The position numbers and the translations under genes are program-made. The notes under the pieces are model-generated. The model was not told where the DNA came from. It worked only from the letters and a program-made list of their open reading frames with translations, and did no database searches. Positions 43,331-51,887 of a DNA stretch of 52,945 bases are shown here, piece after piece. Source of the stretch: Dialister sp. CAG:486 (lineage in GTDB: Bacteria; Bacillota; Negativicutes; Veillonellales; Dialisteraceae); NCBI GenBank assembly GCA_000434475.1, contig FR879585.1, positions 186 to 53,130 of the forward strand. Reading direction: 5' to 3'. The number at the start of each line of letters is the position of its first letter. Within the stretch, counting starts at the first letter, position 1.

Positions 43331-45238
43331 ATGATTACGATTCGTCTGAAAGACGGAAAAGAGAAGGAGTTCGAGAGCGCGGTATCTCTGGCGGATGCAG
43401 CGAAGGCGATCTCCAACAGCCTTGGCAAGAATGCGCTGGTAGCGAAGGTGAATGGCGAGCTGACGGATCTGCGCGATCCGATCGTGGATGGTGCAGAGGT
43501 GGAATTCTTCACGAAGGAGGATCCGGAAGGTCTTTTCACGCTGCGTCATACGGCGTCCCATGTGATGGCACAGGCGATCCAGCACTTGTTCCCTGGCGTG
43601 AAGTTTGCTATCGGACCGGCGATCGATGATGGCTTCTACTATGATCTGGACTCTGATCATGTTTTCAGCCAGGAGGATTTCGCAGCGATCGAGAAGGAGA
43701 TGTCGAAGATCGCGAAGGAAAATATCCCGCTGGTGAAGAAGGTGCTGCCGCGCGATGAAGCGCTCCAGTATTTCAAGGATAAAGGCCAGGACTACAAGGT
43801 CATGCTGATCGAAGATCTGCCGGAGGAGGAAACGATCTCTCTCTATGAACAGGGTGACTTCACGGATCTCTGCGCGGGCCCGCATCTGAAGTCCACCGGC
43901 AAGGTGAAGACGTTCAAGCTGATGACGGTCGCTGGCGCTTACTGGCGCGGTGACTCCAAGAATAAGATGCTGCAGCGTATCTATGCGACGGCATTCTTCA
44001 GCAAGGAGGATCTTGACCACTATCTCTTCGTCCGTGCGGAGGCGGAGAAGCGCGATCACAGAAAGCTCGGCAAGCAGCTCGATCTGTTCTCCTTCCATGA
44101 AGAGGGCCCAGGCTTCCCGTTCTTCCATCCGAAGGGCATGATCCTCAGAAATAAACTGATGGACTATGAACGTGAGCTTTTCAAGGAATTCGGCTATGTG
44201 GAGATCATGACGCCGGTCATCCTGTCGAAGAAGCTGTGGTTGCAGTCTGGTCACTGGGATCATTACAAGGAAAATATGTACTTCACCCAGATCGATGAGG
44301 AAGACTATGCGATCAAACCGATGAACTGCCCCGGCGGAATCCTTTTCTTCAAGACGCAGCAGCGTTCTTACAGAGATCTGCCGATGCGTGTCGGCGAATT
44401 CGGCCTTGTTCATCGTCATGAGCTGAAGGGCGCGCTGCACGGTCTTTTCCGTGTACGCTGCTTCACGCAGGATGATGCGCACATTTTCATGACGCAGGAA
44501 CAGATGAAGGATGAAGTCATCAAGTGTATGGCGATGTACCAGAAGATGTATGGTGTCTTCGGTCTGGAATACCATGTCGAACTCTCTACCCGTCCGGAAA
44601 ACTCCATGGGCAGCGATGAGCTGTGGGAGATCTCCACGAATGCGCTCCGCGAAGCGATCGAGACGGCGGGTGTACCGTACCAGATCAATGAAGGCGACGG
44701 TGCTTTCTATGGACCGAAGCTCGATTTCCATGTACAGGACTCTCTGGGACGTACCTGGCAGTGCGGCACCATCCAGATGGATATGCAGCTGCCGGAACGC
44801 TTCGATGTGAACTATATCGGTGAAGATGGAGAAAAGCACAGAGCAGTCATGCTGCACCGTGCGGGCTATGGCTCTCTGGAACGTTTCATTGGTATCCTGA
44901 TCGAACACTATGCAGGGGCTTTCCCGACCTGGATCGCTCCGGTACAGGCGAAGATCATCCCTGTCACGGACAAGAATCTGGAATATGCGAAGTCTGTCGC
45001 AGCGGCTATGTCCGAGTCTGATATCCGTGTCGAAGTGGAAGAGGCCAATGAAACACTGGGCTACAAGATCCGTAAGGCACAGATGGAGAAGGTACCGTAC
45101 ATGATCATCGTGGGCGATCAGGAAATGAAGGGTCACACCATTTCTGTCAGAAGCAGAAAGAATGGCGACCTGGGGTCCCAGTCTCTCCCGATGTTCGTTG
45201 CAAACCTGATCCGCGAGATCAAAGAACGGGAAAACTGA
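43331..45238 (+). CDS. thrS: Threonyl-tRNA synthetase
   Basis: A class II synthetase of 635 residues with the usual plan: N-terminal TGS domain (MITIRLKDGKEKEFESA onward), the editing domain with HTASHVMAQAIQHLFP (H-x3-H) and later DLCAGPHLKST, the catalytic core with GPGFPFFHPKG, MNCPGG, RVRCFTQDDAHIF and HRAGYGSLERFIGILIEH (motif 3), and the C-terminal anticodon-binding domain. The ATG at 43331 follows AAAGGAAG; a GTG at 43304 is in frame but lies upstream of this site. It is controlled by the T-box leader. The hutP-like gene starts one base after its stop. Confidence 0.98.
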   Translation: MITIRLKDGKEKEFESAVSLADAAKAISNSLGKNALVAKVNGELTDLRDPIVDGAEVEFFTKEDPEGLFTLRHTASHVMAQAIQHLFPGVKFAIGPAIDDGFYYDLDSDHVFSQEDFAAIEKEMSKIAKENIPLVKKVLPRDEALQYFKDKGQDYKVMLIEDLPEEETISLYEQGDFTDLCAGPHLKSTGKVKTFKLMTVAGAYWRGDSKNKMLQRIYATAFFSKEDLDHYLFVRAEAEKRDHRKLGKQLDLFSFHEEGPGFPFFHPKGMILRNKLMDYERELFKEFGYVEIMTPVILSKKLWLQSGHWDHYKENMYFTQIDEEDYAIKPMNCPGGILFFKTQQRSYRDLPMRVGEFGLVHRHELKGALHGLFRVRCFTQDDAHIFMTQEQMKDEVIKCMAMYQKMYGVFGLEYHVELSTRPENSMGSDELWEISTNALREAIETAGVPYQINEGDGAFYGPKLDFHVQDSLGRTWQCGTIQMDMQLPERFDVNYIGEDGEKHRAVMLHRAGYGSLERFIGILIEHYAGAFPTWIAPVQAKIIPVTDKNLEYAKSVAAAMSESDIRVEVEEANETLGYKIRKAQMEKVPYMIIVGDQEMKGHTISVRSRKNGDLGSQSLPMFVANLIREIKEREN

Positions 45239-45239
45239 G

Positions 45240-45677
45240 ATGGCTTACAAAGAATACCAGAGTGCTGATATCGCACGGGCCGCGCTCCGCATGTCTTTGA
45301 CCGAGACGCGGGCAGATGAGAATGCGCTGAAGGAAAGGCTGGCGAAGGATGGCATCCGCGCTGTCGCTGTGAACTTTGGCGGGAAATTTCTGGATATCCT
45401 TCCGAAGATCTTCGAGTCGGCCATCGTGGCTGCCCAAAGGCAGAAGGTCATCTCTGATACTCATGTGGGGGATGGCTCTGTGGTCGGAGCCATGGAGTCT
45501 GCCATCGAGCAGGTGAAGCCAATGGCGATCGGCATGAATGTCGGCGGCAAGATCGGTATCGCCCGCTGGAATGAGCATCTCTGCGTCGCGATCTTCGTCG
45601 GCGTGGGTGTGCTTCATTTCAATGAGGTCACGGTGGGCATGGCGCACCGTGTCCTTCGGAATGATCTGCCTGATTGA
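45240..45677 (+). CDS. HutP-family RNA-binding protein
   Basis: A 145-residue protein of the HutP family. HutP of Bacillus subtilis binds L-histidine and Mg2+ and then RNA, acting as antiterminator of the hut operon. The C-terminal half AIGMNVGGKIGIARWNEHL and VGVGVLHFNEVTVGMAHRVL matches the family's RNA/ligand-binding sheet, with conserved His in MAHR. The N-terminal SADIARAALRMSLTETRADEN is helical. The start overlaps no other gene and sits one base behind the thrS stop, so the two are cotranscribed and under T-box control. No histidine-use (hut) genes are in the window. The RNA it binds here is unknown. Confidence 0.85.
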   Translation: MAYKEYQSADIARAALRMSLTETRADENALKERLAKDGIRAVAVNFGGKFLDILPKIFESAIVAAQRQKVISDTHVGDGSVVGAMESAIEQVKPMAIGMNVGGKIGIARWNEHLCVAIFVGVGVLHFNEVTVGMAHRVLRNDLPD

Positions 45678-45726
45678 GGAGATCGTAAGGGATGGGGACT
45701 ATAATCTCATACCTCTCCTGCATAAG

Positions 45727-45761
45727 AAAAGAGCCGGGGGCTTTTGCCTCCGGCTCTTTTT
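45727..45761 (+). terminator. Terminator of thrS-hutP unit
   Basis: AAAAGAGCCGG-GGGC and GCCT-CCGGCTCTTTT pair over about 15 positions around TTTT; works in both orientations. Confidence 0.9.
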
Positions 45762-45864
45762 GATGGGAGAAAGAGGGAGCTATTTTCTTGACAGAAAAAG
45801 CCGGAGGCGGTACATTGAATGAAATTCGATGGTTCGTTTGAGTGACAGGATGGGTGGAGGCTTT

Positions 45865-46662
45865 ATGAAGGAAAAGATCAGTCTGATTCAAATGGATGTA
45901 GAGCTGGGACAGGTGGAAAGAAATTATAAAAAGGCCGTGCAGCTGATGGAGCTTGCGCTGGAAGACAAGCCGGACATTCTTGTCCTGCCGGAAACGTTAA
46001 ACACCGGTTTCTTTCCGTCGCCGGACAGCGCACTCTATGCCGCTTCTGACGCAGATGGCGCGCAGACGAAAAAGGTGTTCGGAGCATTTGCCAAGGAGCA
46101 TGGCGTCAATATCGTGGCGGGCTCGGTCAGCGTTTTGGAAAACGGATGCGTTTTCAATCGAAGCTATATCTTTGATCGCAAGGGCGAGGTCGTTGCCTCT
46201 TATGATAAGATCCACGGCTTCAGCCCGATGGGAGAAACGAAGTCGTATACCGGCGGCTCTTCCACTGTCCACTTTACGCTGGACGGGATCGCCTGCTCGA
46301 TGGCGATCTGCTATGACGTACGCTTTTGTGAGCTGATCCGGACAGAAGCCTTGCAGGGGGGGGATCTGTTTTTCCTTCCTGCCGCCTGGCCGCTTGTAAG
46401 AAAGGAGCACTGGATCACGCTTTCTAAAGCCAGAGCGATCGAGAATCAGATGTTTTTCTGTGCAGTGAATGAATGCGGCCGCGCCGGCAGCACGCAGTAC
46501 GGCGGAAACTCGATGCTGCTCTCGCCTCTTGGGGAAGAATTGCTCCATCTGGGTGAAAAGGAGCAGGTGGCCACGGCGGAGATCGATACGGACGTACTGC
46601 GGGGCATCCGAGAGAGCATCAATGTGTTTCGTGACAGAAGACCGGAATTGTATCATCTGTAG
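45865..46662 (+). CDS. Carbon-nitrogen hydrolase (nitrilase superfamily, omega-amidase-like)
   Basis: A 265-residue amidase with the Glu-Lys-Cys triad: Glu43 in LVLPETLNTG, Lys115 in YDKIHGFSPMGE and Cys149 in MAICYDVRF. LPAAWPLVRKEHW and RAIENQMFFCAVNECG also match the branch that includes omega-amidase (alpha-ketoglutaramate hydrolysis) and the plant/yeast Nit2 proteins. The real substrate is uncertain. I start at 45865 after GGAGG; an in-frame start at 45829 is further from any site. A weak hairpin (AAAGGCG/CGCCCTTT, near 46674) follows the stop. Confidence 0.92.
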   Translation: MKEKISLIQMDVELGQVERNYKKAVQLMELALEDKPDILVLPETLNTGFFPSPDSALYAASDADGAQTKKVFGAFAKEHGVNIVAGSVSVLENGCVFNRSYIFDRKGEVVASYDKIHGFSPMGETKSYTGGSSTVHFTLDGIACSMAICYDVRFCELIRTEALQGGDLFFLPAAWPLVRKEHWITLSKARAIENQMFFCAVNECGRAGSTQYGGNSMLLSPLGEELLHLGEKEQVATAEIDTDVLRGIRESINVFRDRRPELYHL

Positions 46663-46841
46663 AAAAATAGGGGAAAGGCGTTTCGCCCTTTGATTGCGCG
46701 TGAACGAGGTTCAGCGGGTTCAAGAGGTTCAGAGGGGCGGCGCATAAAAAATCAGAAGCGCCGCGGAGTATCGATCATGGCGATGCCCGAAGGTTTCTTG
46801 AAGAGCCGGTTTCCCGTTTGAGGCTTCCAAACATTGACCAT

Positions 46842-46890
46842 TTTGATCGCGAATGACAAAGATTTCTCGCTTGCGCTCGAAATGACGGTG
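46842..46890. repeat. Dispersed repeat, GATTTCTCGCTTGCGCTCGA type
   Basis: Reverse-orientation copy of the repeats at 4079-4360 (TCATTTCGAGC...GAGAAATC). The rest of the gap 46663-47001 holds GGTTCA-rich words, a GGCGGCGC/GCGCCGC hairpin near 46736-46766, and the tRNA promoter, but no gene. Confidence 0.65.
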
Positions 46891-46952
46891 CGAGAGGGTT
46901 CGCGGCCCCCAGCCACACCTATCGCCCAAGGAAATCGTTTTGCAAAAAGTGC

Positions 46953-46981
46953 TTGACAAAAGTACCATGGATGGATATACT
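46953..46981 (+). promoter_or_regulatory. Promoter of the four-tRNA operon
   Basis: TTGACA (46953-46958), 17 bases, TATACT (46976-46981), 21 bases before tRNA-Asp. Confidence 0.9.
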
Positions 46982-47001
46982 AATATGCGTAACTTACGTG
47001 C

Positions 47002-47078
47002 GGCCCGGTGGTGTAGTGGTCTAACATGCCGCCCTGTCACGGCGGAGATCGTCAGTTCAAATCTGATCCGGGTCGCCA
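47002..47078 (+). tRNA. tRNA-Asp (anticodon GTC)
   Basis: 77 bases with encoded CCA. Acceptor GGCCCGG/CCGGGTC, anticodon arm CCGCC-CTGTCAC-GGCGG with GTC. First gene of a four-tRNA operon. Confidence 0.97.
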
Positions 47079-47087
47079 CTTTTATTT

Positions 47088-47163
47088 GCCTCGGTAGCTC
47101 AGTTGGTAGAGCAAAGGACTGAAAATCCTTGTGTCAACGGTTCGATTCCGTTCTGAGGCACCA
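47088..47163 (+). tRNA. tRNA-Phe (anticodon GAA)
   Basis: 76 bases with encoded CCA. Acceptor GCCTCGG/CTGAGGC, anticodon arm AAGGA-CTGAAAA-TCCTT with GAA, T arm ACGG-type stem with TTCGATT. Confidence 0.97.
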
Positions 47164-47168
47164 TTCCT

Positions 47169-47254
47169 GCGGCTGTGGCGGAATGGCAGACGCGCTACTT
47201 TGAGGGGGTAGTGATCTTTCGATCGTGTGAGTTCAAGTCTCACCAGCCGCACCA
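47169..47254 (+). tRNA. tRNA-Leu (anticodon GAG)
   Basis: 86 bases with the long class II variable arm (GTGATCTTTCGATCGT) and encoded CCA. Acceptor GCGGCTG/CAGCCGC; anticodon loop TTGAGGG with GAG, reading CUC/CUU. Confidence 0.95.
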
Positions 47255-47293
47255 CTCTTTTTTCTACTTGATTCCCTCAATTCAATTTTATAT

Positions 47294-47378
47294 GCGGTCG
47301 TGGCGGAACTGGCAGACGCGCTATCTTCAGGCGGTAGTGGAGTAATCCGTGAGAGTTCAAATCTCTCCGACCGCACCA
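47294..47378 (+). tRNA. tRNA-Leu (anticodon CAG)
   Basis: 85 bases with a class II variable arm and encoded CCA. Acceptor GCGGTCG/CGACCGC; anticodon loop TTCAGGC with CAG, reading CUG. The similarity to the preceding tRNA-Leu suggests tandem duplication and divergence. Confidence 0.95.
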
Positions 47379-47389
47379 CTAAAATGAGA

Positions 47390-47418
47390 AAAAGCTCATC
47401 CATTGGATGGGCTTTTTT
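47390..47418 (+). terminator. Terminator of the tRNA operon
   Basis: AAAAGCTCATCC (47390-47401) pairs with GGATGGGCTTTT (47405-47416) and runs into six T. Confidence 0.9.
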
Positions 47419-47594
47419 GTTGCGCTTGCCGGAATGGAGCGTGGGGTTCTTTTCTCTGGCGGCGTGTCTTGCGCCGCCCTGCGGCAGGTATTTTTGTATC
47501 GGTATTCTAAGCAAAGAGGAGATCTTTTTCATTCGCTGCGAGGCGAAGAATGTGTACCCCTCACCATGGGAAGCCTGTTTGCCCGGCGCGATTA

Positions 47595-47603
47595 TGATAT
47601 AAT
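47595..47603 (+). promoter_or_regulatory. Extended -10 promoter upstream of polA
   Basis: TGATATAAT (47595-47603) is a perfect extended -10 with no clear -35. It gives polA a leader of about 175 bases, with no further feature I can name between the tRNA terminator and polA. Confidence 0.55.
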
Positions 47604-47783
47604 ATATACTACGATGTCTGCCCCTTTTACAAGGCGGCGGATGACGCATTGGGGATCGGTGCCGCGATGTCATTCGTGCGATGCACCCTCCTTCAAAGCT
47701 TATAACCCTTTGAACCTGTTGCCCATCGGCATGGGGCTTTGGCGTTGATTGGCACGCGAGTGCGTACCCTCATGGAGTTTACT

Positions 47784-50360
47784 ATGGAAAAGAAATTGGT
47801 CATCATTGATGGCAGCAGCCTTTTATACCGCGCGTTCTATGCGCTGCCGCCCACTATGACATCGCCGGATGGGATCCCGACGAATGCGGTCTATGGATTT
47901 CTGCGGATGCTGCTCGGTCTCTATCGCGATCTGGACCCGGAATATATGGCAGTGACCTTCGACAAGGATCGACACACCTTCCGCACGGAGATGTACGAGG
48001 GATACAAGGCTACGAGAAAGCCGGCACCGGATGAGCTGGTGCCGCAGTTTGACCTCATCCGCGACGTGATGCAGGTGATGGGTGTCGCGGTGTACAGTCT
48101 TGACGGCTACGAGGGAGATGACATCTTAGGGACGCTCTCTCTTCGCTATGAAAAGGAAATGCCGGTCAATATCGTGACGGGCGACCGCGATGCGCTGCAG
48201 CTCTCAAGTAACCGGACGACGGTCTTCCTCACGCAGAAGGGTATCACGAATATGGCGGCCATGACGCCGGAAGCGGTCTTTGAAAAGTACCACATAGAGC
48301 CGCGTCAGGTGATCGATATGAAGGCGCTTATGGGGGATACTGCTGACAATATTCCCGGCGTGCCGGGGATCGGCGAGAAGACGGCTTTGAAGCTTATCAC
48401 GCAGTATGACAATCTGAATAATCTCTATGCCCATGTCGAAGAGATCAAAGGCGCGCAGGGAAAGAAGCTTACTGCGAATAAAGAGCTGGCCTATCTTTCC
48501 TATGACCTTGCGACCATCAAGCGCGACGTGCCGCTCAAGACGTCTCTGGAAGAGATGCATCAGCCCGTTCATTTTGAGGAAATGCGTCTCCTTTTCCAAA
48601 AGCTCGGGATCAATCTTTTGCAGCAGTTTGCCAGCCTTCCGCGCTTCCGTGCGTTGGCGGAAGCGAAGAAGGAGCAGAGCCGGGCCGAGCTTGTGAAGGC
48701 TGAACCATGGCAGGGAGAGACGTTTGACGAAAAGGTCGCAGCCCTTTTGATCGACCGCTCCGGGATCGCGCCTTTCTTTACGGCAAGGTCTGCGGTTGTT
48801 GTGAGTGAGGGACGGGCGTACACGGCGGTGCCGGCGCAGTATGAGAAGCTCGCGGAGGCCCTCGCGAAAGCGAAAGCAGTAGTGACAGTCGATGCGAAAG
48901 CCCTCACGGAGTCAGACTTCCCGGCCGATTCACTACCCCTCTTTGATGTACAGATCGCCTCCTACCTGCTGGACCCGGCGCGCGTGACGTACCCCTTATC
49001 GTACATGGCAGGGCTCTATGGAGTGCCCGAAGTCTTTGCGGATGAGATGGAAGATTTCGCAGACAAGGGCAGTCTCATCGGAGATTTCCTGTCGAAGATC
49101 TATGGGCCGTGCTGTCGCAAGCTCGAGGAAAATGGAGTGATGACACTTTTCACGGACGTGGAAGAGCCGCTCGTCAAGGTGCTTTCCGCGATGGAGAAGG
49201 TCGGCATCGCGACAGACCAGCAGCGCTGGCAGGAGGTCAAGGCGGACATGGAGAGTGAGCTGCGCCTCCTCGTGAAGGACATCTACACCGAGGCAGGGGA
49301 ACCATTCAATATCAATTCGCCCAAACAGCTCGGACATATCCTTTTCGAGAAGCTGGGGATGCCGGCGGGCAAGAAGACGAAGACCGGCTACTCGACCGCT
49401 GCGGACGTGCTGGAGAATCTGGCGGTCAGCTATCCCTTTGTGGGCAAGATCCTTCGCTACCGCACGCTCTCGAAGCTGATCTCCACCTACCTCGAAGCGC
49501 TGCCGAAGCTCATCCGTAAGGAAACGGGCCGCATTCATGGCTCCTTCAACCAGACGGTGACAGCTACGGGCCGTCTTTCAAGCTCGGATCCGAACCTGCA
49601 GAACATCCCTGTCCGCACGGAGGAAGGGAAGAAGATACGCTCCCTTTTTGTACCGGGCGAGGGCTATGACTGCTTCATCTCTTCGGACTACTCGCAGGTC
49701 GAGCTCCGTATTCTTGCGCATATGTGCGGTGATGAGAGCTTGATCGCGGCCTTTGCGAACCATGAGGATATCCACCGCCGCACCGCGGCCGAAGTGCTGG
49801 GCATCCCCTTCGAAGAAGTCACCGACGAGCAGCGAAGCCATGCGAAGGCTGTCAATTTCGGCATCATCTACGGCATCAGCGGATTCGGCCTGTCCAAGCA
49901 GCTCGGCATCACGCCCAAGCAGGCGCAGGACTATATCGACAGGTACAATGCCCGCTACCCGAAGATCCTGGGCTTCATGCAGCGTATGATCGAAGAAGCC
50001 AGGGAGACAGGACGCGCCGTCACGCTTTTTGGTCGCTATCGCGAGCTTCCGGATATCCGCAGCAAGAATTTCATGCGCCGTTCACTCGCAGAACGCATGG
50101 CGATGAATACACCGATCCAGGGCACGGCCGCAGATATCATGAAGATGGCGATGATCGCCGTCTATGACAAGCTGAGGAAGGGCCACTATAAGAGCCGCGT
50201 CCTTCTGCAGGTCCATGATGAATTGGTCGCAGAGGTGGTGGCGGAGGAAAAAGAGGAGATCGCTGCTCTTTTAAAAGAAACGATGGAATCCGTCGTCACG
50301 CTCAAAGTCCCGCTCCTCGCCGACGTCCATGCGGGGAAGAACTGGGCGGAGACGAAGTGA
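47784..50360 (+). CDS. polA: DNA polymerase I
   Basis: An 858-residue repair and Okazaki-fragment polymerase. Residues 1-290 form the 5'-3' exonuclease (LVIIDGSSLLYRAFYALP, VTFDKDRHTFR, GYEGDDILGTL, GDTADNIPGVPGIGEKTA). The middle domain (about 310-480) keeps the fold but lacks the Asp-x-Glu of proofreading exonuclease motif I (it reads ALLIDRSGI), so proofreading is probably absent, as in several Firmicute enzymes. The polymerase domain has TGRLSSSDPNLQNIP, SSDYSQVELRILAH (motif A), RSHAKAVNFGIIYGIS (O helix) and LLQVHDELVAEV (motif C). I choose ATG 47784 with GGAG six bases upstream; a start at 47739 is in frame. polA-coaE-slt order is typical of Negativicutes. Confidence 0.97.
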   Translation: MEKKLVIIDGSSLLYRAFYALPPTMTSPDGIPTNAVYGFLRMLLGLYRDLDPEYMAVTFDKDRHTFRTEMYEGYKATRKPAPDELVPQFDLIRDVMQVMGVAVYSLDGYEGDDILGTLSLRYEKEMPVNIVTGDRDALQLSSNRTTVFLTQKGITNMAAMTPEAVFEKYHIEPRQVIDMKALMGDTADNIPGVPGIGEKTALKLITQYDNLNNLYAHVEEIKGAQGKKLTANKELAYLSYDLATIKRDVPLKTSLEEMHQPVHFEEMRLLFQKLGINLLQQFASLPRFRALAEAKKEQSRAELVKAEPWQGETFDEKVAALLIDRSGIAPFFTARSAVVVSEGRAYTAVPAQYEKLAEALAKAKAVVTVDAKALTESDFPADSLPLFDVQIASYLLDPARVTYPLSYMAGLYGVPEVFADEMEDFADKGSLIGDFLSKIYGPCCRKLEENGVMTLFTDVEEPLVKVLSAMEKVGIATDQQRWQEVKADMESELRLLVKDIYTEAGEPFNINSPKQLGHILFEKLGMPAGKKTKTGYSTAADVLENLAVSYPFVGKILRYRTLSKLISTYLEALPKLIRKETGRIHGSFNQTVTATGRLSSSDPNLQNIPVRTEEGKKIRSLFVPGEGYDCFISSDYSQVELRILAHMCGDESLIAAFANHEDIHRRTAAEVLGIPFEEVTDEQRSHAKAVNFGIIYGISGFGLSKQLGITPKQAQDYIDRYNARYPKILGFMQRMIEEARETGRAVTLFGRYRELPDIRSKNFMRRSLAERMAMNTPIQGTAADIMKMAMIAVYDKLRKGHYKSRVLLQVHDELVAEVVAEEKEEIAALLKETMESVVTLKVPLLADVHAGKNWAETK

Positions 50361-50361
50361 G

Positions 50362-50505
50362 CGGAGAGGCTGGTGACTAGGGGTTAGGGACTAGGGGTTA
50401 GGAACCTCGAATGACTGGTGACTTGAATACCACTTTCGGGCATCGCTTCATATGTAATTGCAGCGAAGCTGCCACCACAACCCTGAACCTTGAACCCCTT
50501 TTCTC
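50362..50505. repeat. Intergenic repeats: GGTGACTAGGGGTTAGG units plus CTTTCGGGCATCGC unit
   Basis: Short GACTAGGGGTTAGG and GACTGGTGACTTG words (50362-50425) are followed by about 75 bases starting CACTTTCGGGCATCGCTTCA and ending CCCTGAACCTTGAACC. The second part recurs at 51182-51260 upstream of the next gene. Confidence 0.7.
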
Positions 50506-50533
50506 ATTATCATTCAAAGGAAGTTATCTCATT

Positions 50534-51148
50534 ATGTATCGTATCGGATTATCCGGCGGCGTAGGCTGCGGGAAAAGCACAGTCTCCTCCTACCTGAAGG
50601 AGCTGGGGATCCCCATCATCGATGGGGACATGCTCGCGCGCGAGGCAGTGCGGCCGGGCAGTGCGGTCATGGAAGACATCCGGCGCGCCTTTGGCGAGGC
50701 CATTTTCAATGAGGACGGGACGCTGGATCGGCTGAAAACGGCAGCGATCGTTTTCACGAAGGAAGAAAAACGCCAGCAGCTGAATGCCATCATCCATCCC
50801 TTCATCTGGCACCGCACGCAGGAAGAGCTTCTGAAGGCCCAGGAGGAAGGTCATGACCTTGTTGTACTCGACATGCCGCTCCTGCTGGAGATCTCCTGGC
50901 AGCTGCGTGTGGAAGAAGTCTGGATCGTCAAGGTACCGCTGGAAATGCAGATCGAGCGTGTCACGCTCCGAGACGGCTTCACCAGAGAGCAGGTCCTTGA
51001 CCGCATCCATAAGCAGATGCCGACGGACAATAAGCTGAACTATGCGGATGTCATCATCGACAACAGCCGCTCCGTCGAAGACACCCGCCGCCAGGTGAGA
51101 GAAGCCCTCGCGAAGGCGAAGGAACGGATGAGGAATATTAGGGACTAG
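50534..51148 (+). CDS. coaE: Dephospho-CoA kinase
   Basis: CoaE phosphorylates dephospho-CoA on the ribose 3'-hydroxyl, the last step in coenzyme A synthesis. The 204-residue P-loop kinase starts MYRIGLSGGVGCGKSTVSSY, with the P-loop at residues 8-16, followed by IIDGDMLAREAVRPGS (catalytic Asp), LNAIIHPFIW and DMPLLLEI. The ATG at 50534 has AAAGGAAG about ten bases upstream; an in-frame start at 50411 lies inside the repeat region. The mutM gene often found between polA and coaE is absent here. Confidence 0.96.
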   Translation: MYRIGLSGGVGCGKSTVSSYLKELGIPIIDGDMLAREAVRPGSAVMEDIRRAFGEAIFNEDGTLDRLKTAAIVFTKEEKRQQLNAIIHPFIWHRTQEELLKAQEEGHDLVVLDMPLLLEISWQLRVEEVWIVKVPLEMQIERVTLRDGFTREQVLDRIHKQMPTDNKLNYADVIIDNSRSVEDTRRQVREALAKAKERMRNIRD

Positions 51149-51262
51149 TGGCTGGTGGCTGGTGACTCGTGACTAGTGATTTACATACCTCTTTCGGGCA
51201 TCGCCCCATACATATTCGCGGCGAAGCCGCCACGACAACCCTGAACCCTGAATCCTACATCA
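51146..51262. repeat. Intergenic repeats: GGCTGGTGACTCGTGACTAG plus second CTTTCGGGCATCGC copy
   Basis: GACTAGTGGCTGGTGACTCG words lead into a second copy of the 75-base unit at 50428-50503, with CTTTCGGGCATCGCCCCATA and ACCCTGAACCCTGAATCC. Both copies stand directly in front of the next gene's RBS. Confidence 0.7.
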
Positions 51263-51287
51263 TTTTTGCCTGAAAGGAGCTGAATCC

Positions 51288-51884
51288 ATGAGAACCGCCT
51301 TGAAACGGAAAAAGAGAGAAGTCCACAGACATCAGGGAAATACGGGGGCTATGCTCTTCACCCTTCTTCTGGCCATTCTGTGCGGTCTTGCGGTCTACAT
51401 CCTTTCGGACATTTCCTTCATGCGTCCCTCGCGGGAGATCGCTCTCCTCATTTCAGAGAGCGCGAAGAAGGAGGAGATCTCGCCGGCTCTTTTAGAAGCC
51501 GTCATCCTGACGGAGAGTAAATTCGATAAAAAGGCGGTATCCCATGTGGGCGCGATCGGCATGATGCAGCTCATGCCGGATACCGCAGAGTGGATCTCCG
51601 AGGAAAGCGGCCTTCCGGCGAACCGTCTGGAGCGTCCCGAGGAGAATATCCCGCTGGGCGCCTGGTATATCAATTACCTGTTGAAGGAGTATCACAACAA
51701 TGAAGTCCTTGCGCTGGCCGCGTACAATGCGGGCCGCGGCAATGTGGACCAGTGGGTGAAGGACTATGGCTGGAAGGAAGGCTTCTCTGATATGAACCAG
51801 ATCCCTTTCCCAGAAACACGGGAATTTGTGAAGTCCGTCACCGCATCCAGAGACAGGCTTGAGGCAGAACTGGCGGAGAAGTGA
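51288..51884 (+). CDS. Membrane-anchored lytic transglycosylase (Slt/GH23 domain)
   Basis: A 198-residue murein lytic transglycosylase. The first 20 residues are basic, followed by one membrane segment (about 21-41) that would anchor the enzyme with the catalytic domain in the periplasm. The SLT domain has EISPALLEAVILTESKFD with catalytic Glu76, GAIGMMQLMPDTAEWI, NIPLGAWYINYLLKEY and LALAAYNAGRGNVDQW, in the normal order. AAAGGAGC precedes the ATG. Position after polA and coaE is the usual one in Negativicutes. Expected to cleave glycan strands during envelope growth. Confidence 0.94.
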   Translation: MRTALKRKKREVHRHQGNTGAMLFTLLLAILCGLAVYILSDISFMRPSREIALLISESAKKEEISPALLEAVILTESKFDKKAVSHVGAIGMMQLMPDTAEWISEESGLPANRLERPEENIPLGAWYINYLLKEYHNNEVLALAAYNAGRGNVDQWVKDYGWKEGFSDMNQIPFPETREFVKSVTASRDRLEAELAEK

Positions 51885-51887
51885 CTG

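Noticed and set aside
43220..45136. Long minus-strand frame opposite thrS
   Set aside because: Antisense shadow of the highly conserved thrS gene.
47300..47602. Open frame starting inside tRNA-Leu(CAG)
   Set aside because: It begins within a tRNA gene and crosses its terminator, so it is spurious.
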